DNA from: CAZOZP01 sp964584325
GTDB taxonomy: Bacteria; Bacteroidota; Ignavibacteria; Ignavibacteriales; Melioribacteraceae
Reading direction: 5' to 3'
Length of the DNA: 64,000 bases
Assembly (NCBI GenBank): GCA_964584325.1
Contig: CAZOZP010000003.1
Coordinates: 1 to 64,000 of the forward strand
The notes beneath the pieces were generated by a model. The model was not told the DNA's origin. It ran no database searches and was given only the letters and a program-made list of their open reading frames with translations. Of this stretch, positions 32,137 to 39,850 are shown piece after piece (positions within the stretch are counted from its first letter, which is position 1; each line of letters opens with the position of its first letter). The translations under genes and the position numbers were made by a program.

Positions 32137-32330
32137 TTTGCACCTTCAAGAGCTTCTTTTACATCCTTAATTCTTACTGATGCCAGTCTGATCAGCTGAG
32201 TAACCTCAGCAAACTGTCTTGTCATATCCTTATCCGCAAGCAGTTTTATGTTCTCTCTTTTGAATATTTGAGCATCCTCCTGAATGTTGTTGCAGGATTC
32301 GAGCATTAAGTCAAGCATTTTTGTATTCAT
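32133..32330 (-). CDS. Small helical phage early protein
   Basis: A 65-aa helical protein (NTKMLDLMLESCNNIQEDAQ, then RQFAEVTQLIRLASVRIKDV). ATG follows GAGGTTGAT. It is coupled by a 4-bp overlap to the next gene. Unknown function. Confidence 0.55.
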   Translation of the reverse strand: MNTKMLDLMLESCNNIQEDAQIFKRENIKLLADKDMTRQFAEVTQLIRLASVRIKDVKEALEGAK

Positions 32331-32353
32331 ATCAACCTCATATTTATGGTTTG

Positions 32354-32398
32354 AACCGGGAAGGGGAATCGAACCCCTTCCAATGAACCGTTCCGGTT
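32354..32398 (-). other. tRNA T-arm-like stem-loop between early genes
   Basis: On the minus strand GGAAGGGG-TTCGATT-CCCCTTCC forms an 8-bp stem with a seven-base loop that fits the tRNA T-loop consensus (GGTTCGANTCC). An outer AACCGG/CCGGTT pair encloses it. The rest of a tRNA (D-arm, anticodon arm) is missing: upstream is the Gam gene. It could be a tRNA remnant picked up by the phage, or an mRNA stem that happens to copy a T-arm. Confidence 0.45.
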
Positions 32399-32948
32399 AT
32401 TTTGCACTTGTAATACTGCCTAATACCACCTGACTTTTTAGTTCTTCCCAGTTTATATCTATTACAACAGTTTCGTCCTGGTCTATCTTAAGACCAATGC
32501 CTGCAAGTTTTTCATCGTTGAGTTTTTCTGAAGCCATATCAAGAAGTATTTCGTCTTTATTCAATTCTTCTTTTGTTCTTATATATTTACCCGGGAAAAT
32601 GCGCTTTACAAGTTCAACAACTGTATTTAGGTTGTATTTTCTGTTAAGCAATGAAACTTTCGGCGGATTTGTTCTGAAACCTATTACTCCGTTTGCAAGC
32701 GATTTTGTTCTGTGTTTAATAAACTCTGCTTTATTCAGTACGCAGAACGACTCTATATCTTTTTCAATTTCAACTTTTGCCTGGCGCACGTCTTTTGTTT
32801 CTTCTTCATAACGTTCCTTTGTCTGTTGTATTTTCAGATTCATTTCAGCTTCTTTCTTCGCTATAAAGCTTTCTATTCTTCCGAGTTCGAGTAGTTGCCT
32901 GTCAACTTCTTCAAAACTTTTGCAAGCAGTTTTAATTACTTTACTCAT
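32397..32948 (-). CDS. Gam-like host-nuclease inhibitor
   Basis: Predicted to bind and protect DNA ends of the transposing phage from RecBCD/AddAB-type nucleases. Matches Mu Gam: an N-terminal long coiled coil (KSFEEVDRQLLELGRIESFI, then AEMNLKIQQTKERYEEE), a core KHRTKSLANGVIGFRTNPPK, and VVELVKRIFPGKYIRTKEEL. At 183 aa it is close to Mu Gam (174 aa). Mu also has Gam downstream of B. Confidence 0.88.
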   Translation of the reverse strand: MSKVIKTACKSFEEVDRQLLELGRIESFIAKKEAEMNLKIQQTKERYEEETKDVRQAKVEIEKDIESFCVLNKAEFIKHRTKSLANGVIGFRTNPPKVSLLNRKYNLNTVVELVKRIFPGKYIRTKEELNKDEILLDMASEKLNDEKLAGIGLKIDQDETVVIDINWEELKSQVVLGSITSAK

Positions 32949-33129
32949 TTTGGTCTCCTTGTATTATTGTTGAAAGTTCTTTGTAAATTTCATCCCAGTT
33001 CCATTGCTGATGAACGCTGATCAGCGCCGCACAGAGAACAACAAGCGCATTTTTATCAAGTAGTTCTGCTTGTTTTTTGTTCTTCTCAAAGAGCGTTTTG
33101 TCAATTGTCACTTCCAGTTTTTCCTGCAT
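32941..33129 (-). CDS. Small phage early protein
   Basis: A 62-aa protein (QEKLEVTIDKTLFEKNKKQA, then NALVVLCAALISVHQQWNW). Overlaps Gam by 8 bp and the upstream gene by one base. Unknown function. Confidence 0.5.
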   Translation of the reverse strand: MQEKLEVTIDKTLFEKNKKQAELLDKNALVVLCAALISVHQQWNWDEIYKELSTIIQGDQNE

Positions 33130-33362
33130 TAGTTAATCCTTAAATCAAAGTCCGTGAAAAAGAAATAGCTCATACACATCCAGCGTATATTGATATACTT
33201 TTCCCTGTATTCAAAGTCTTTCTGATACTTCAGGATTATTTCTACAAGCTTGATATATTCAACCATTGCCGTGTATGTGTTATATCCGGGGTATTTGTTT
33301 CGTGCCGTATTAATAACGCTTGCAAGCGTTTCATCATTTATTGTTTTAATTACATTATTCAT
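33129..33362 (-). CDS. Small phage early protein
   Basis: A 77-aa protein (NNVIKTINDETLASVINTAR, later EYREKYINIRWMCMSYFFFT) two bases downstream of the MuB-like gene. The C-terminus is aromatic-rich. Unknown function. Confidence 0.5.
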   Translation of the reverse strand: MNNVIKTINDETLASVINTARNKYPGYNTYTAMVEYIKLVEIILKYQKDFEYREKYINIRWMCMSYFFFTDFDLRIN

Positions 33363-33364
33363 AA

Positions 33365-34252
33365 TTACCTCACAAGCTGGTTAAATGCTGTACGAATAAT
33401 ATCCTGGTTAACGGTTACTCCTTTGTTTAACGCTATTCTTCTTGACTCCCTTGCTAAAATGGTCAAAACCCTTGCATTTCTTCGGCATAGCTCAATAAAA
33501 TCCCTCTCCAGTCCTGCGAATCCTTCGCCGTAACTGAAAACCAACTTTGTTATATCTGCATCAGTAAGCGGCTTTAATTCCAGAAATGCACCAATTCTTG
33601 TATAGATCTGTTCGTGCACACCGCCGACACCTTTGATGTTATTCAATAAACGCGGAAGTCCGGATAAAAGAAGACCGACACCGGCCTTGTCGTGAATACT
33701 TCTTAATAAATCAAGTGCTTTGTCTTGTAGATATTCAGCCTGGTCAATTATCAATAGCCTTCCGGAGTTTTTAAGCTTTGAAATAATGTCTTTCTTCAAT
33801 AAATTCAAGTGTCCTTTGCCGTTATAACCGCACATTTCGTGAAGCTCCGAAAGCAGTTCTTTCGGGCTGTATGCAGTATCAACTTCAATAAATAGAACCT
33901 CCTGGTGTTCCTCTGCATAGGACTTCAATGCTGATGTTTTACCAAGTCCTGATTTGCCTGTAATTAGCCCGATTGACCTTTGAAGGTGGGTTAATCTTAC
34001 TACATTTAATACCATTTCAGTGTTTGTTAAATTCCTGATAAATACGTGTTCAGATGAATACTTTTTGCGCTCAAGTACATCTTTGATGTAATTACTGATC
34101 CTGAATGAAGTTCTTTCAAGGTCTCCTTTGTACTTGTTGTTTAAGAATTGCGAAAGCTGAGCCGGTGACATATCCATCATTGATGCAGCTGCATTCATTG
34201 AAGGAATTGTGCCGTCCTTAAGAAGACTGTTGAATGTTTTGATAATTTCCAT
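33365..34252 (-). CDS. MuB-like AAA+ transposition ATPase
   Basis: Delivers target DNA to the transposase and gives target immunity in Mu. An N-terminal helix-turn-helix domain (MNAAASMMDMSPAQLSQFLN) matches MuB's layout. The ATPase core has Walker A GKSGLGKTS (residues 99-107) and Walker B RLLIIDQAEYL (Asp170). The 295 aa length is close to MuB (312 aa). Follows the A-like gene after 76 bp that include a hairpin. Confidence 0.92.
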   Translation of the reverse strand: MEIIKTFNSLLKDGTIPSMNAAASMMDMSPAQLSQFLNNKYKGDLERTSFRISNYIKDVLERKKYSSEHVFIRNLTNTEMVLNVVRLTHLQRSIGLITGKSGLGKTSALKSYAEEHQEVLFIEVDTAYSPKELLSELHEMCGYNGKGHLNLLKKDIISKLKNSGRLLIIDQAEYLQDKALDLLRSIHDKAGVGLLLSGLPRLLNNIKGVGGVHEQIYTRIGAFLELKPLTDADITKLVFSYGEGFAGLERDFIELCRRNARVLTILARESRRIALNKGVTVNQDIIRTAFNQLVR

Positions 34253-34295
34253 TACTTTTAATTCCCATTATTTATTTAATGTATAGTGTATTACT

Positions 34296-34330
34296 GCCTC
34301 AGTAAGGTCGTGTCTTACTGAGGCTTTTTT
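34296..34330 (+). terminator. Hairpin between transposase A and B genes; terminator for plus-strand RNA
   Basis: GCCTCAGTAAG and CTTACTGAGGC form a perfect 11-bp stem around a 7-base loop, followed by TTTTTT on the plus strand only. In the leftward A-B transcript the stem follows the A stop codon without a U-run. It can stop antisense transcription entering the A gene and may damp A-to-B readthrough. Confidence 0.7.
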
Positions 34331-36230
34331 ATGCAATGCCCGAAATTCCGAAATCTAAATCTTTATATGGGTTATCGTCTTTTTCTTCCTGCTCTTCCAC
34401 AGAAAAGTCAACATCTGAAAACGAGGGTGTCTCTTTTGTCTCTTCTTTCTTTATTTCTGCCTGTTTCCTTATCTCCTCAGCTTGCGCCGTGGTTCTGCTT
34501 ATGTCTTCAAGCATATTGTTCTGAAGGAAAGCTCTTGCTCCGGCACAGGTGTACTTTTCTAATCTTTTTTTCCGTTCGATTTCAGTTTTCAGCTGTTGCT
34601 GTTGCTGCTCCGTCCCTAAGTAATAAGCTGCGGGATGTACTTCTATTTTCTTTTCGGCACTACAGATATATGTTCCCTGAAAATCATATACATATACTTC
34701 GTTTAAATTTTGAATATCATATTGAATTAAAACAAGTTGATTTAATCCATACAGTGCATCATTCCAATAATGATTACCAAGAAGTGTAATTCCGTGTCTT
34801 CCTACTTTCACATTAGATTGTTTCATTAATAAAAACCTTATTAAATCAGCATCTATGCCCTCTCCTTTCCCTTTGTTAAATACATCAATTGGACGCAACC
34901 CTTTTATTTTTCCGCTTTGTTGTTCGCGATGTGCATACTCATCAAACCATTCGGCAATAACCTTATGTGCTGTCCATATATCAATATTACTTCCTTCCGT
35001 AAGCCTTTCATATACTTGTTTATGCAGGATTTCCCCACGACTCATTCGAGCTGGCTTATTCTCAATTGAAGTCCCACTGTAAGTCGGCATCCGTCTTTCA
35101 AGTTCAGCAAATATTCTAAAAAAACCTTCTACAGGTTTTGATTGTGCATGATATGGCCAAGCTGTCATAAGTTTTGAACCAAGCCTTGTTATTACTCCAT
35201 TCATTTCACCTGTATAGTCTTTGAAATATTTTGATCCGAAAGCTCGGCCATTGTCAATGTACACAACTTTTGGAATCTTGCCCAAAAGCAGTATAGACCT
35301 ATATAACGCCATTGATATTGCGGAAGTATTTTCTGTTGGAGATATTTCCCAGCCAAGAGGCATATTACTTTTCATATCATAATAAAGCATTAACATCATT
35401 CTTTTTAATTTCCCTGTATAAGGATTGATCATTTCAAAATTCAGATTGTGCCCATCTGCTACTATAATATCTCCTACTTCAATGTCTCTTGATCTTTCAA
35501 TATAATATTGAACTTTATCATTTAATTTCTTGCTTGAGCCCCTATAAAAAACCCACATATCATAATTATTTGACTTCCAATTCTTAACGAATTCACGGTA
35601 AGTTTTATCGCTTTTTGGGGATATTCCTTCAGTTATCATTCTTTTTTTTGCCATTCTTAGCGTTTCACTTACTAAAGGTTCATTAGGATTTAGCAATAGC
35701 TGCATTATTATTTCCGCCTCCCTTTGTGAAACTGTAGAACCTTTTGGTTTTCTGTTTTTTATTAATGAGGTTGGCCCGCTTTCCTTCATCGTTTTCAGCC
35801 ATCTTTCAACTGTTTTGAAGGTTAATTTACCAAGATGTTTCAACTCTTCCGGATTTGCAGCATTATTATGCATCTCAATAAACTTGTTTTTTGCTTCTAC
35901 CTTGTTACGAAATGGTGCATTTTCAGAATATTCCTTGTATTCCTGTAGAAAAGATATTTTATAATATAGTTCTTGCTCTTCTTGCTTTGTTAGTAGTCTT
36001 TGAATGCGCTTGCTTGTTTGCTGAGGTTTATTCATATCTTGATAACGAAATTGCGCGTCTGCGGGTAGTGAAGATAGAAGTATCTCATACTGATCTCCAC
36101 CTCGTCCTTTTGTAATTCTGTATTCAAACTCATTATTCTTACATTTTAACTGTATTATTCTAGTAGATACTTGCAGCATCTCGGCAGCAACTCTGACATT
36201 CAACCATATATCAGGATGTATTAGTTTCAT
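34329..36230 (-). CDS. MuA-like DDE transposase
   Basis: Integrates and replicates the phage by transposition. N-terminal winged-helix end-binding region (DIWLNVRVAAEMLQVSTRII), a second HTH region (TFKTVERWLKTMKESGPTSL), then the RNase H-fold core with Asp259 (IIVADGHN), Asp326 (VVYIDNGR) and Glu368 (KPVEGFF), which match Mu D269/D336/E392 in order and near spacing. The C-terminal part (about 540-633) is charged and probably contacts the B protein. 633 aa against 663 in Mu. Confidence 0.95.
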   Translation of the reverse strand: MKLIHPDIWLNVRVAAEMLQVSTRIIQLKCKNNEFEYRITKGRGGDQYEILLSSLPADAQFRYQDMNKPQQTSKRIQRLLTKQEEQELYYKISFLQEYKEYSENAPFRNKVEAKNKFIEMHNNAANPEELKHLGKLTFKTVERWLKTMKESGPTSLIKNRKPKGSTVSQREAEIIMQLLLNPNEPLVSETLRMAKKRMITEGISPKSDKTYREFVKNWKSNNYDMWVFYRGSSKKLNDKVQYYIERSRDIEVGDIIVADGHNLNFEMINPYTGKLKRMMLMLYYDMKSNMPLGWEISPTENTSAISMALYRSILLLGKIPKVVYIDNGRAFGSKYFKDYTGEMNGVITRLGSKLMTAWPYHAQSKPVEGFFRIFAELERRMPTYSGTSIENKPARMSRGEILHKQVYERLTEGSNIDIWTAHKVIAEWFDEYAHREQQSGKIKGLRPIDVFNKGKGEGIDADLIRFLLMKQSNVKVGRHGITLLGNHYWNDALYGLNQLVLIQYDIQNLNEVYVYDFQGTYICSAEKKIEVHPAAYYLGTEQQQQQLKTEIERKKRLEKYTCAGARAFLQNNMLEDISRTTAQAEEIRKQAEIKKEETKETPSFSDVDFSVEEQEEKDDNPYKDLDFGISGIA

Positions 36231-36685
36231 AATTCCAGCTCCATTTGTCCGGTAAATGATTTATCTATATACTTATCCGCAGCTGCGCTTTGTTTCATCA
36301 CTTCCAATAAAGCTTCTTTTGCCTTGTCATAATGTATCTGATCAGGATTGCGGAAGAATTCTTTCAGTGATCTTTGAGCCTGTCCTGTTGCATCCTGATA
36401 ATTATCCAGGATATCAATTGTCTCTTCTTTTTTATTGGCAAATCTGGGTACTTTAACCAGCACAAACCCGCATATTTTGGCAATATGCTCAAGAAGGCTA
36501 TAATTATTGGTTGCATTCATAAGCGGAACCAGCCTTTTAAGAGGTAGATCACTCCCGCTTTCTCCATCAAGACAGTAACGGTATAAACTGTTTGAGCTTA
36601 TCCCGATTTCATCTGCAATTTGCTCGATGCTCTTTTTATTCCGGTGAATTGTCTTGTACATTAACGTTTTAATGGTCTCATTCAT
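36227..36685 (-). CDS. CII-like phage regulatory protein
   Basis: A 152-aa protein whose first half is a helix-turn-helix (KSIEQIADEIGISSNSLYRY, then LPLKRLVPLMNATNNYSLLE) of the CII/CP76 kind that is common before transposase A in Mu-like phages of other hosts. The C-terminal half is helical (GQAQRSLKEFFRNPDQIHYD). Overlaps the transposase start by 4 bp, so it regulates or is expressed with A. Confidence 0.72.
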   Translation of the reverse strand: MNETIKTLMYKTIHRNKKSIEQIADEIGISSNSLYRYCLDGESGSDLPLKRLVPLMNATNNYSLLEHIAKICGFVLVKVPRFANKKEETIDILDNYQDATGQAQRSLKEFFRNPDQIHYDKAKEALLEVMKQSAAADKYIDKSFTGQMELEL

Positions 36686-36784
36686 AGCTTTAAAATCTTA
36701 GGTGAATATTTTAATTGCTTAGTGTATATTCATTGTGTAATTTTCACATGCTTACTGATGTTTTCTTTTGAAAAATCAGATATG

Positions 36785-36964
36785 CTATGCAGCATTATTT
36801 GTCTGCATTTTTATAGCTTTGAGAACTTTCTCTAAAGCTAAGCGATTTGTTCTTTTACCTAATAATAAGAGGCGGACGTATTGTGGGGAATAGCCCAATG
36901 ATCGAGCTATTTCCGTTTTATTAATTATTTTATAATTAATGACGAATGGTGATTTCCTAGCCAT
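36785..36964 (-). CDS. Ner/Cro-like DNA-binding protein
   Basis: Small 59-aa helix-turn-helix protein starting MARKSPFVINYKIINKTEIA, with core ARSLGYSPQYVRLLLLGKRT. It is transcribed away from the repressor gene across a shared operator, the place of Ner (Mu) or Cro (lambda), and should repress the lysogenic or early promoter. ATG at 36964 chosen because the longer frame begins inside the operator region. Confidence 0.75.
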   Translation of the reverse strand: MARKSPFVINYKIINKTEIARSLGYSPQYVRLLLLGKRTNRLALEKVLKAIKMQTNNAA

Positions 36965-37005
36965 TTTTTTTGCTCCGTTTTGTTCATTTTTATAAACACA
37001 TTTCA

Positions 37006-37025
37006 AATATACGTTTTCGTATATT
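37006..37025. promoter_or_regulatory. Operator between repressor and Ner-like gene
   Basis: AATATACG-TTTT-CGTATATT is a perfect 8-bp inverted repeat placed in the 90-bp divergent region, 42 bp from the Ner-like start and 30 bp from the repressor start. This is the best candidate for the lysis-lysogeny operator. Confidence 0.65.
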
Positions 37026-37054
37026 GTTTGTCAATATGCTTATGTGAATTTTTT

Positions 37055-37867
37055 ATGGAAATTGAAGATATTAAAAAAAATATTGCTTTTTCAATTTTTT
37101 CAATAATGGAAAAGTATGATATGACTCAATCTCAACTTGCCTCTGCTCTTGGAATTGCTCAAGGTAGATTATCTCGTTATATAAATTCCGGGGAATTAGC
37201 AAAGATTGATTTCCTTGTGAATTTAGCTAATTTTGCTGGATTATCTGTTGATTCAATAATACATTATAAAAAGGAGGAAATAATGAGTGAGAAAAAATTA
37301 GATAATAATGTAATTAATTCCAATATTACTAATAACGGTAAAGGAAATATAAATAGTACAATAACAGGCGATGTTTACAATAATACCGTTGTACGTAAAA
37401 GAATTGAATACGCACCTCAACCGGATGATCTATCACAAGAACAGGCAGCAAAAATTAAAGAACTTGTGAATAACATTGTTATTGAAGAACAGAAAGTAAA
37501 ACAAAAACCAAAATCACATGCTGCTGTTTGGACCGCACTCAAAAAGTACATGAAAGTAACTACATATTTAGCAATAAAAAAAGATGATTATCAAAAAGCA
37601 GAAATGTATTTAAGTAAATGGATCGGTAGATTGAAATCGATGCCATCACATATTAAACATGATCCCGACAAACATCGCAGGGATAGGTATAAAGCAATAA
37701 ATGCAGCATTAAAAACTAATTTGGGTTGGTCCTCAATCGATCTAAATAACTACATTTACGCAAATTTCGATGGCAGAAACTCTCTAAAAGAACTCACTAT
37801 TGATGAATTAGAAAGACTATATTCTTATGTTTTTAGATTAAAATCACTGAAGAAAAACAATAAATAG
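37055..37867 (+). CDS. Phage repressor: XRE helix-turn-helix with ORF6C-like C-terminus
   Basis: A 270-aa protein starting MEIEDIKKNIAFSIFSIMEK. The HTH is DMTQSQLASALGIAQGRLSR (about residues 20-40). A repetitive Asn-rich linker follows (NNVINSNITNNGKGNINSTI, about 85-105). The C-terminal domain has AAVWTALKKYMKVTTYLAIK and AEMYLSKWIGRLKSM, a good match to the ORF6C domain more usual in phage antirepressors. It points toward the phage end as Mu c does. ATG at 37055 is chosen because 25 upstream codons run through the operator. Confidence 0.78.
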   Translation: MEIEDIKKNIAFSIFSIMEKYDMTQSQLASALGIAQGRLSRYINSGELAKIDFLVNLANFAGLSVDSIIHYKKEEIMSEKKLDNNVINSNITNNGKGNINSTITGDVYNNTVVRKRIEYAPQPDDLSQEQAAKIKELVNNIVIEEQKVKQKPKSHAAVWTALKKYMKVTTYLAIKKDDYQKAEMYLSKWIGRLKSMPSHIKHDPDKHRRDRYKAINAALKTNLGWSSIDLNNYIYANFDGRNSLKELTIDELERLYSYVFRLKSLKKNNK

Positions 37868-38245
37868 AACAGTCCAACGTGCGAAATAACGTGCGAAATG
37901 CTAATTCAAAATAATTCACATATCAAAATCAGAAATAACCATATTTTATAGTATCATGATCAACGTGCGAAATGATTTCGCACGTTGTAATCTAACTGCG
38001 AAATAGATTCAAGCCTATTTTGTATAATATTTTTGCATTTTTATAAATTATGCACTAAGATCATTTAATTTTAAATACCTATTAAATATTTTCTTTTCCC
38101 CTATATTTATTGGTTATTTCTATTTTTCGCCTTATTATTTTAATGGCCTGCAAGCAAAATTTAAACACTTATGCAAAAAATTAAACGAATTTTTAATAGG
38201 TATTTACAACGTGCGAAATTATTGTTAAAATTTTGGTAACTAAAA
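37868..38245. promoter_or_regulatory. Iteron-like array and inverted repeats near the phage end
   Basis: No gene is present. AACGTGCGAAAT occurs at 37876-37887 and 37888-37899 (tandem), at 37962-37973 and at 38208-38219; ATTTCGCACGTTG at 37975-37987 forms a perfect 13-bp palindrome arm pair with 37961-37973 around one base. In addition AAATACCTATTAAA (38073-38086) is inverted at 38192-38205. The array lies between repressor and phage end, where Mu has transposase-binding and regulatory sites. Likely bound by the repressor, the transposase or a host factor. Confidence 0.7.
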
Positions 38246-38428
38246 TGAGAAATGTACCTTTGCAGTTTTCTAAGTTGTTTATTATCAATACGTTACACTC
38301 TGATGTAATACTGTGCAATTTTTTGTAAGATTTTCACCCCAAAAATGAGAATTCTGGCAATTTAGTAATTCGTAACCTTTTTATTAACAACACCTTACGA
38401 ACTTTTCTCATTTTTCACGTAATTCTCA
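38246..38428. repeat. Right phage end with TGAGAA transposase-site repeats
   Basis: TGAGAA occurs at 38246-38251 and 38346-38351 on the plus strand and at 38405-38410 and 38423-38428 on the minus strand. The outer two are inverted relative to the left-end copies, as expected for transposon ends; their spacing is 18 bp against 22 bp at the left. The outermost copy gives a TG terminus, as in Mu, and its TGA is the stop codon of the host methyltransferase frame. Confidence 0.75.
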
Positions 38429-39385
38429 TTTACACTCTCCCCTTATAACAAATTCAAGTTCAGCCCACTCTTTTGGAATTTGAGCAACCTTATCTTTACT
38501 AGTTGGTTTGTGGATTGGTTTATTTATTGGTCTAATTTTTAATGTTCCTTCTTTGAGGTCTTCAATTCGCTTGTTGGCAATTTCACAGTATTCCTTTTCC
38601 TTTTCAATTCCCATTCCATTGCGATTGTTTTTTATCGCTCCGATTACCGTTGAGCCAACTCCTGCAAATGGGTCAAGAACCCAACTGTTCTCATCTGTTA
38701 ATGCTAAAACACAACGTTCAACTAATTCAATAGGAAATTGGCAAGGATGTACTGTTTTTTCTGGATGATTTGATTTTACGTTTGGGATGTCCCACATTGC
38801 CTTATCCCAATCCTGTTCAATTATTTCCCATATGTCACTTGGGTTTTTACCTAATGGGTTTCCAGATGGCAGCCCTTTTTTTGGGCCTTTAAAATGTCTT
38901 TTCCCCGGATACTTTGAAGGAACTCTAACATTATCAAGATTAAAAATATAATCGTCTGTCTTGCTAAACCATAACAAAGTTTCATAACGTCCACTAAAAC
39001 GGTTGCTTGCGTGAAGTCCGTGCCCGAAATGCCAAACAATACGATTGCGGAGTTTCAGTCCATGCTTTTTGAATATTTGATAATAAAATATGTCAAGCGG
39101 GAAAATCTCTCCTTTATCAACGTAATTCCCAACCTGCCAACAAAGATTTCCCTTGTCGGATAGTGTCCTGACAAGTTCAGATATAATTTCTTCTTGTGTT
39201 TCAAGATATTTCTCAATGCTTGTTGTTGTTTCATAAGATTTTCCCACGTTGTAAGGTGGTGATGTCAAAATAAGGTCAAATTTGCAGTCTTCAATTTTCT
39301 TGAGAACGGTTAAGCAATCACCATTTTTAATATAATAGTCGATTTCTGTGCTTATGTAGTCAAATAATGGCTCTTTTACTTTCAT
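38426..39385 (-). CDS. Type II DNA methyltransferase, probably N4-cytosine, 3' end altered by the prophage
   Basis: Protects host DNA from the partner endonuclease at 8574-9188. Catalytic motif TSPPY (residues 41-45) comes first and the AdoMet motif LDPFAGVGST (237-246) second, the beta-class order; TSPPY favours m4C, as for M.BglII. The frame now stops at a TGA created at the phage end. Joined to the left flank it would read on for 7 residues (WEWSKRI) and stop next to the endonuclease ATG. The loss is beyond all conserved motifs, so it is probably active. Same strand as the endonuclease. Confidence 0.88.
   Translation of the reverse strand: MKVKEPLFDYISTEIDYYIKNGDCLTVLKKIEDCKFDLILTSPPYNVGKSYETTTSIEKYLETQEEIISELVRTLSDKGNLCWQVGNYVDKGEIFPLDIFYYQIFKKHGLKLRNRIVWHFGHGLHASNRFSGRYETLLWFSKTDDYIFNLDNVRVPSKYPGKRHFKGPKKGLPSGNPLGKNPSDIWEIIEQDWDKAMWDIPNVKSNHPEKTVHPCQFPIELVERCVLALTDENSWVLDPFAGVGSTVIGAIKNNRNGMGIEKEKEYCEIANKRIEDLKEGTLKIRPINKPIHKPTSKDKVAQIPKEWAELEFVIRGECK
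38427..38434. repeat. Prophage-flanking direct repeat, right copy
   Basis: CATTTACA, identical to 9211-9218. See the left copy. Confidence 0.8.
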
Positions 39386-39850
39386 CTTCTTTGTCCTAAA
39401 TTATTTAGCTAAGTTACTTTTTTAATGCTTTTAATTGGATAAAACTGCCACTAAGTTTTCAACAGTTTTTTTTCGGCGCGGGTTTTATAGCCTTGCCTGT
39501 AACTTTTTCTTTACGCAATATTGGATAAATTTATGATAAATATCAATGTTTTATTATATCAATCTGAATAAAATAAAAAATATTCATTAGCCATGATAAT
39601 ACCCGGAGAATATCTGGGAGATGTTATTCACATTATATTCTTTAGCCCTGAACATAGCGAAATAAATAAATTAAGGAATGGGCATCTATTCCGGAACTAT
39701 TACGCTATATCCTAATTTTTTCGCTATTCTTATTTCAACAGATTCTTTTTCGAAGCATAAATTTAACACATTTATATTTTTTTAAGAAATCATCATGCTT
39801 TTTTATCAATGCAATAATTGCATCGGAGTCAGCACCGAATCTTCCTCAAG
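39386..39850. other. Intergenic region upstream of the methyltransferase
   Basis: No convincing gene. A 40-codon plus-strand frame at about 39594-39716 (MIIPGEYLGDVIHIIFFSPE...) vaguely resembles HigA-type antitoxin N-termini (PGEYL) but is not supported by a ribosome site. The 36-bp dispersed repeat copy 2 (39801-39836) lies at its end. The methyltransferase promoter should be close to 39386-39430; no control-protein (C) gene or C-box is evident. Confidence 0.4.
39801..39836 (+). repeat. 36-bp dispersed repeat, copy 2
   Basis: Contains AATTGCATCGGAGTCAGCAC and matches 7003-7038 at 33 of 36 bases. It sits 14 bp from the end of the RAYT remnant. Confidence 0.6.

Larger units (their letters stand above)
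9218..38428. mobile_element. Mu-like transposable prophage, about 29.2 kb
   Basis: Bounded by the CATTTACA repeat and by TGAGAA-containing end repeats in inverted orientation. The right side carries repressor, Ner-like, CII-like, MuA-like transposase, MuB-like ATPase, Gam, gp16-like and Mor-like genes. The middle holds Mu-type packaging and head genes (gp27, gp28, gp29, F, G, I, capsid). The left side holds a tail module without a sheath gene, which suggests a long flexible tail as in B3/D3112-type phages. No gene looks truncated, so the prophage may be functional. Confidence 0.93.

Noticed and set aside
39594..39716. HigA-like antitoxin gene of 40 codons
   Set aside because: Only a short PGEYL resemblance, no helix-turn-helix, no ribosome site and no toxin partner.
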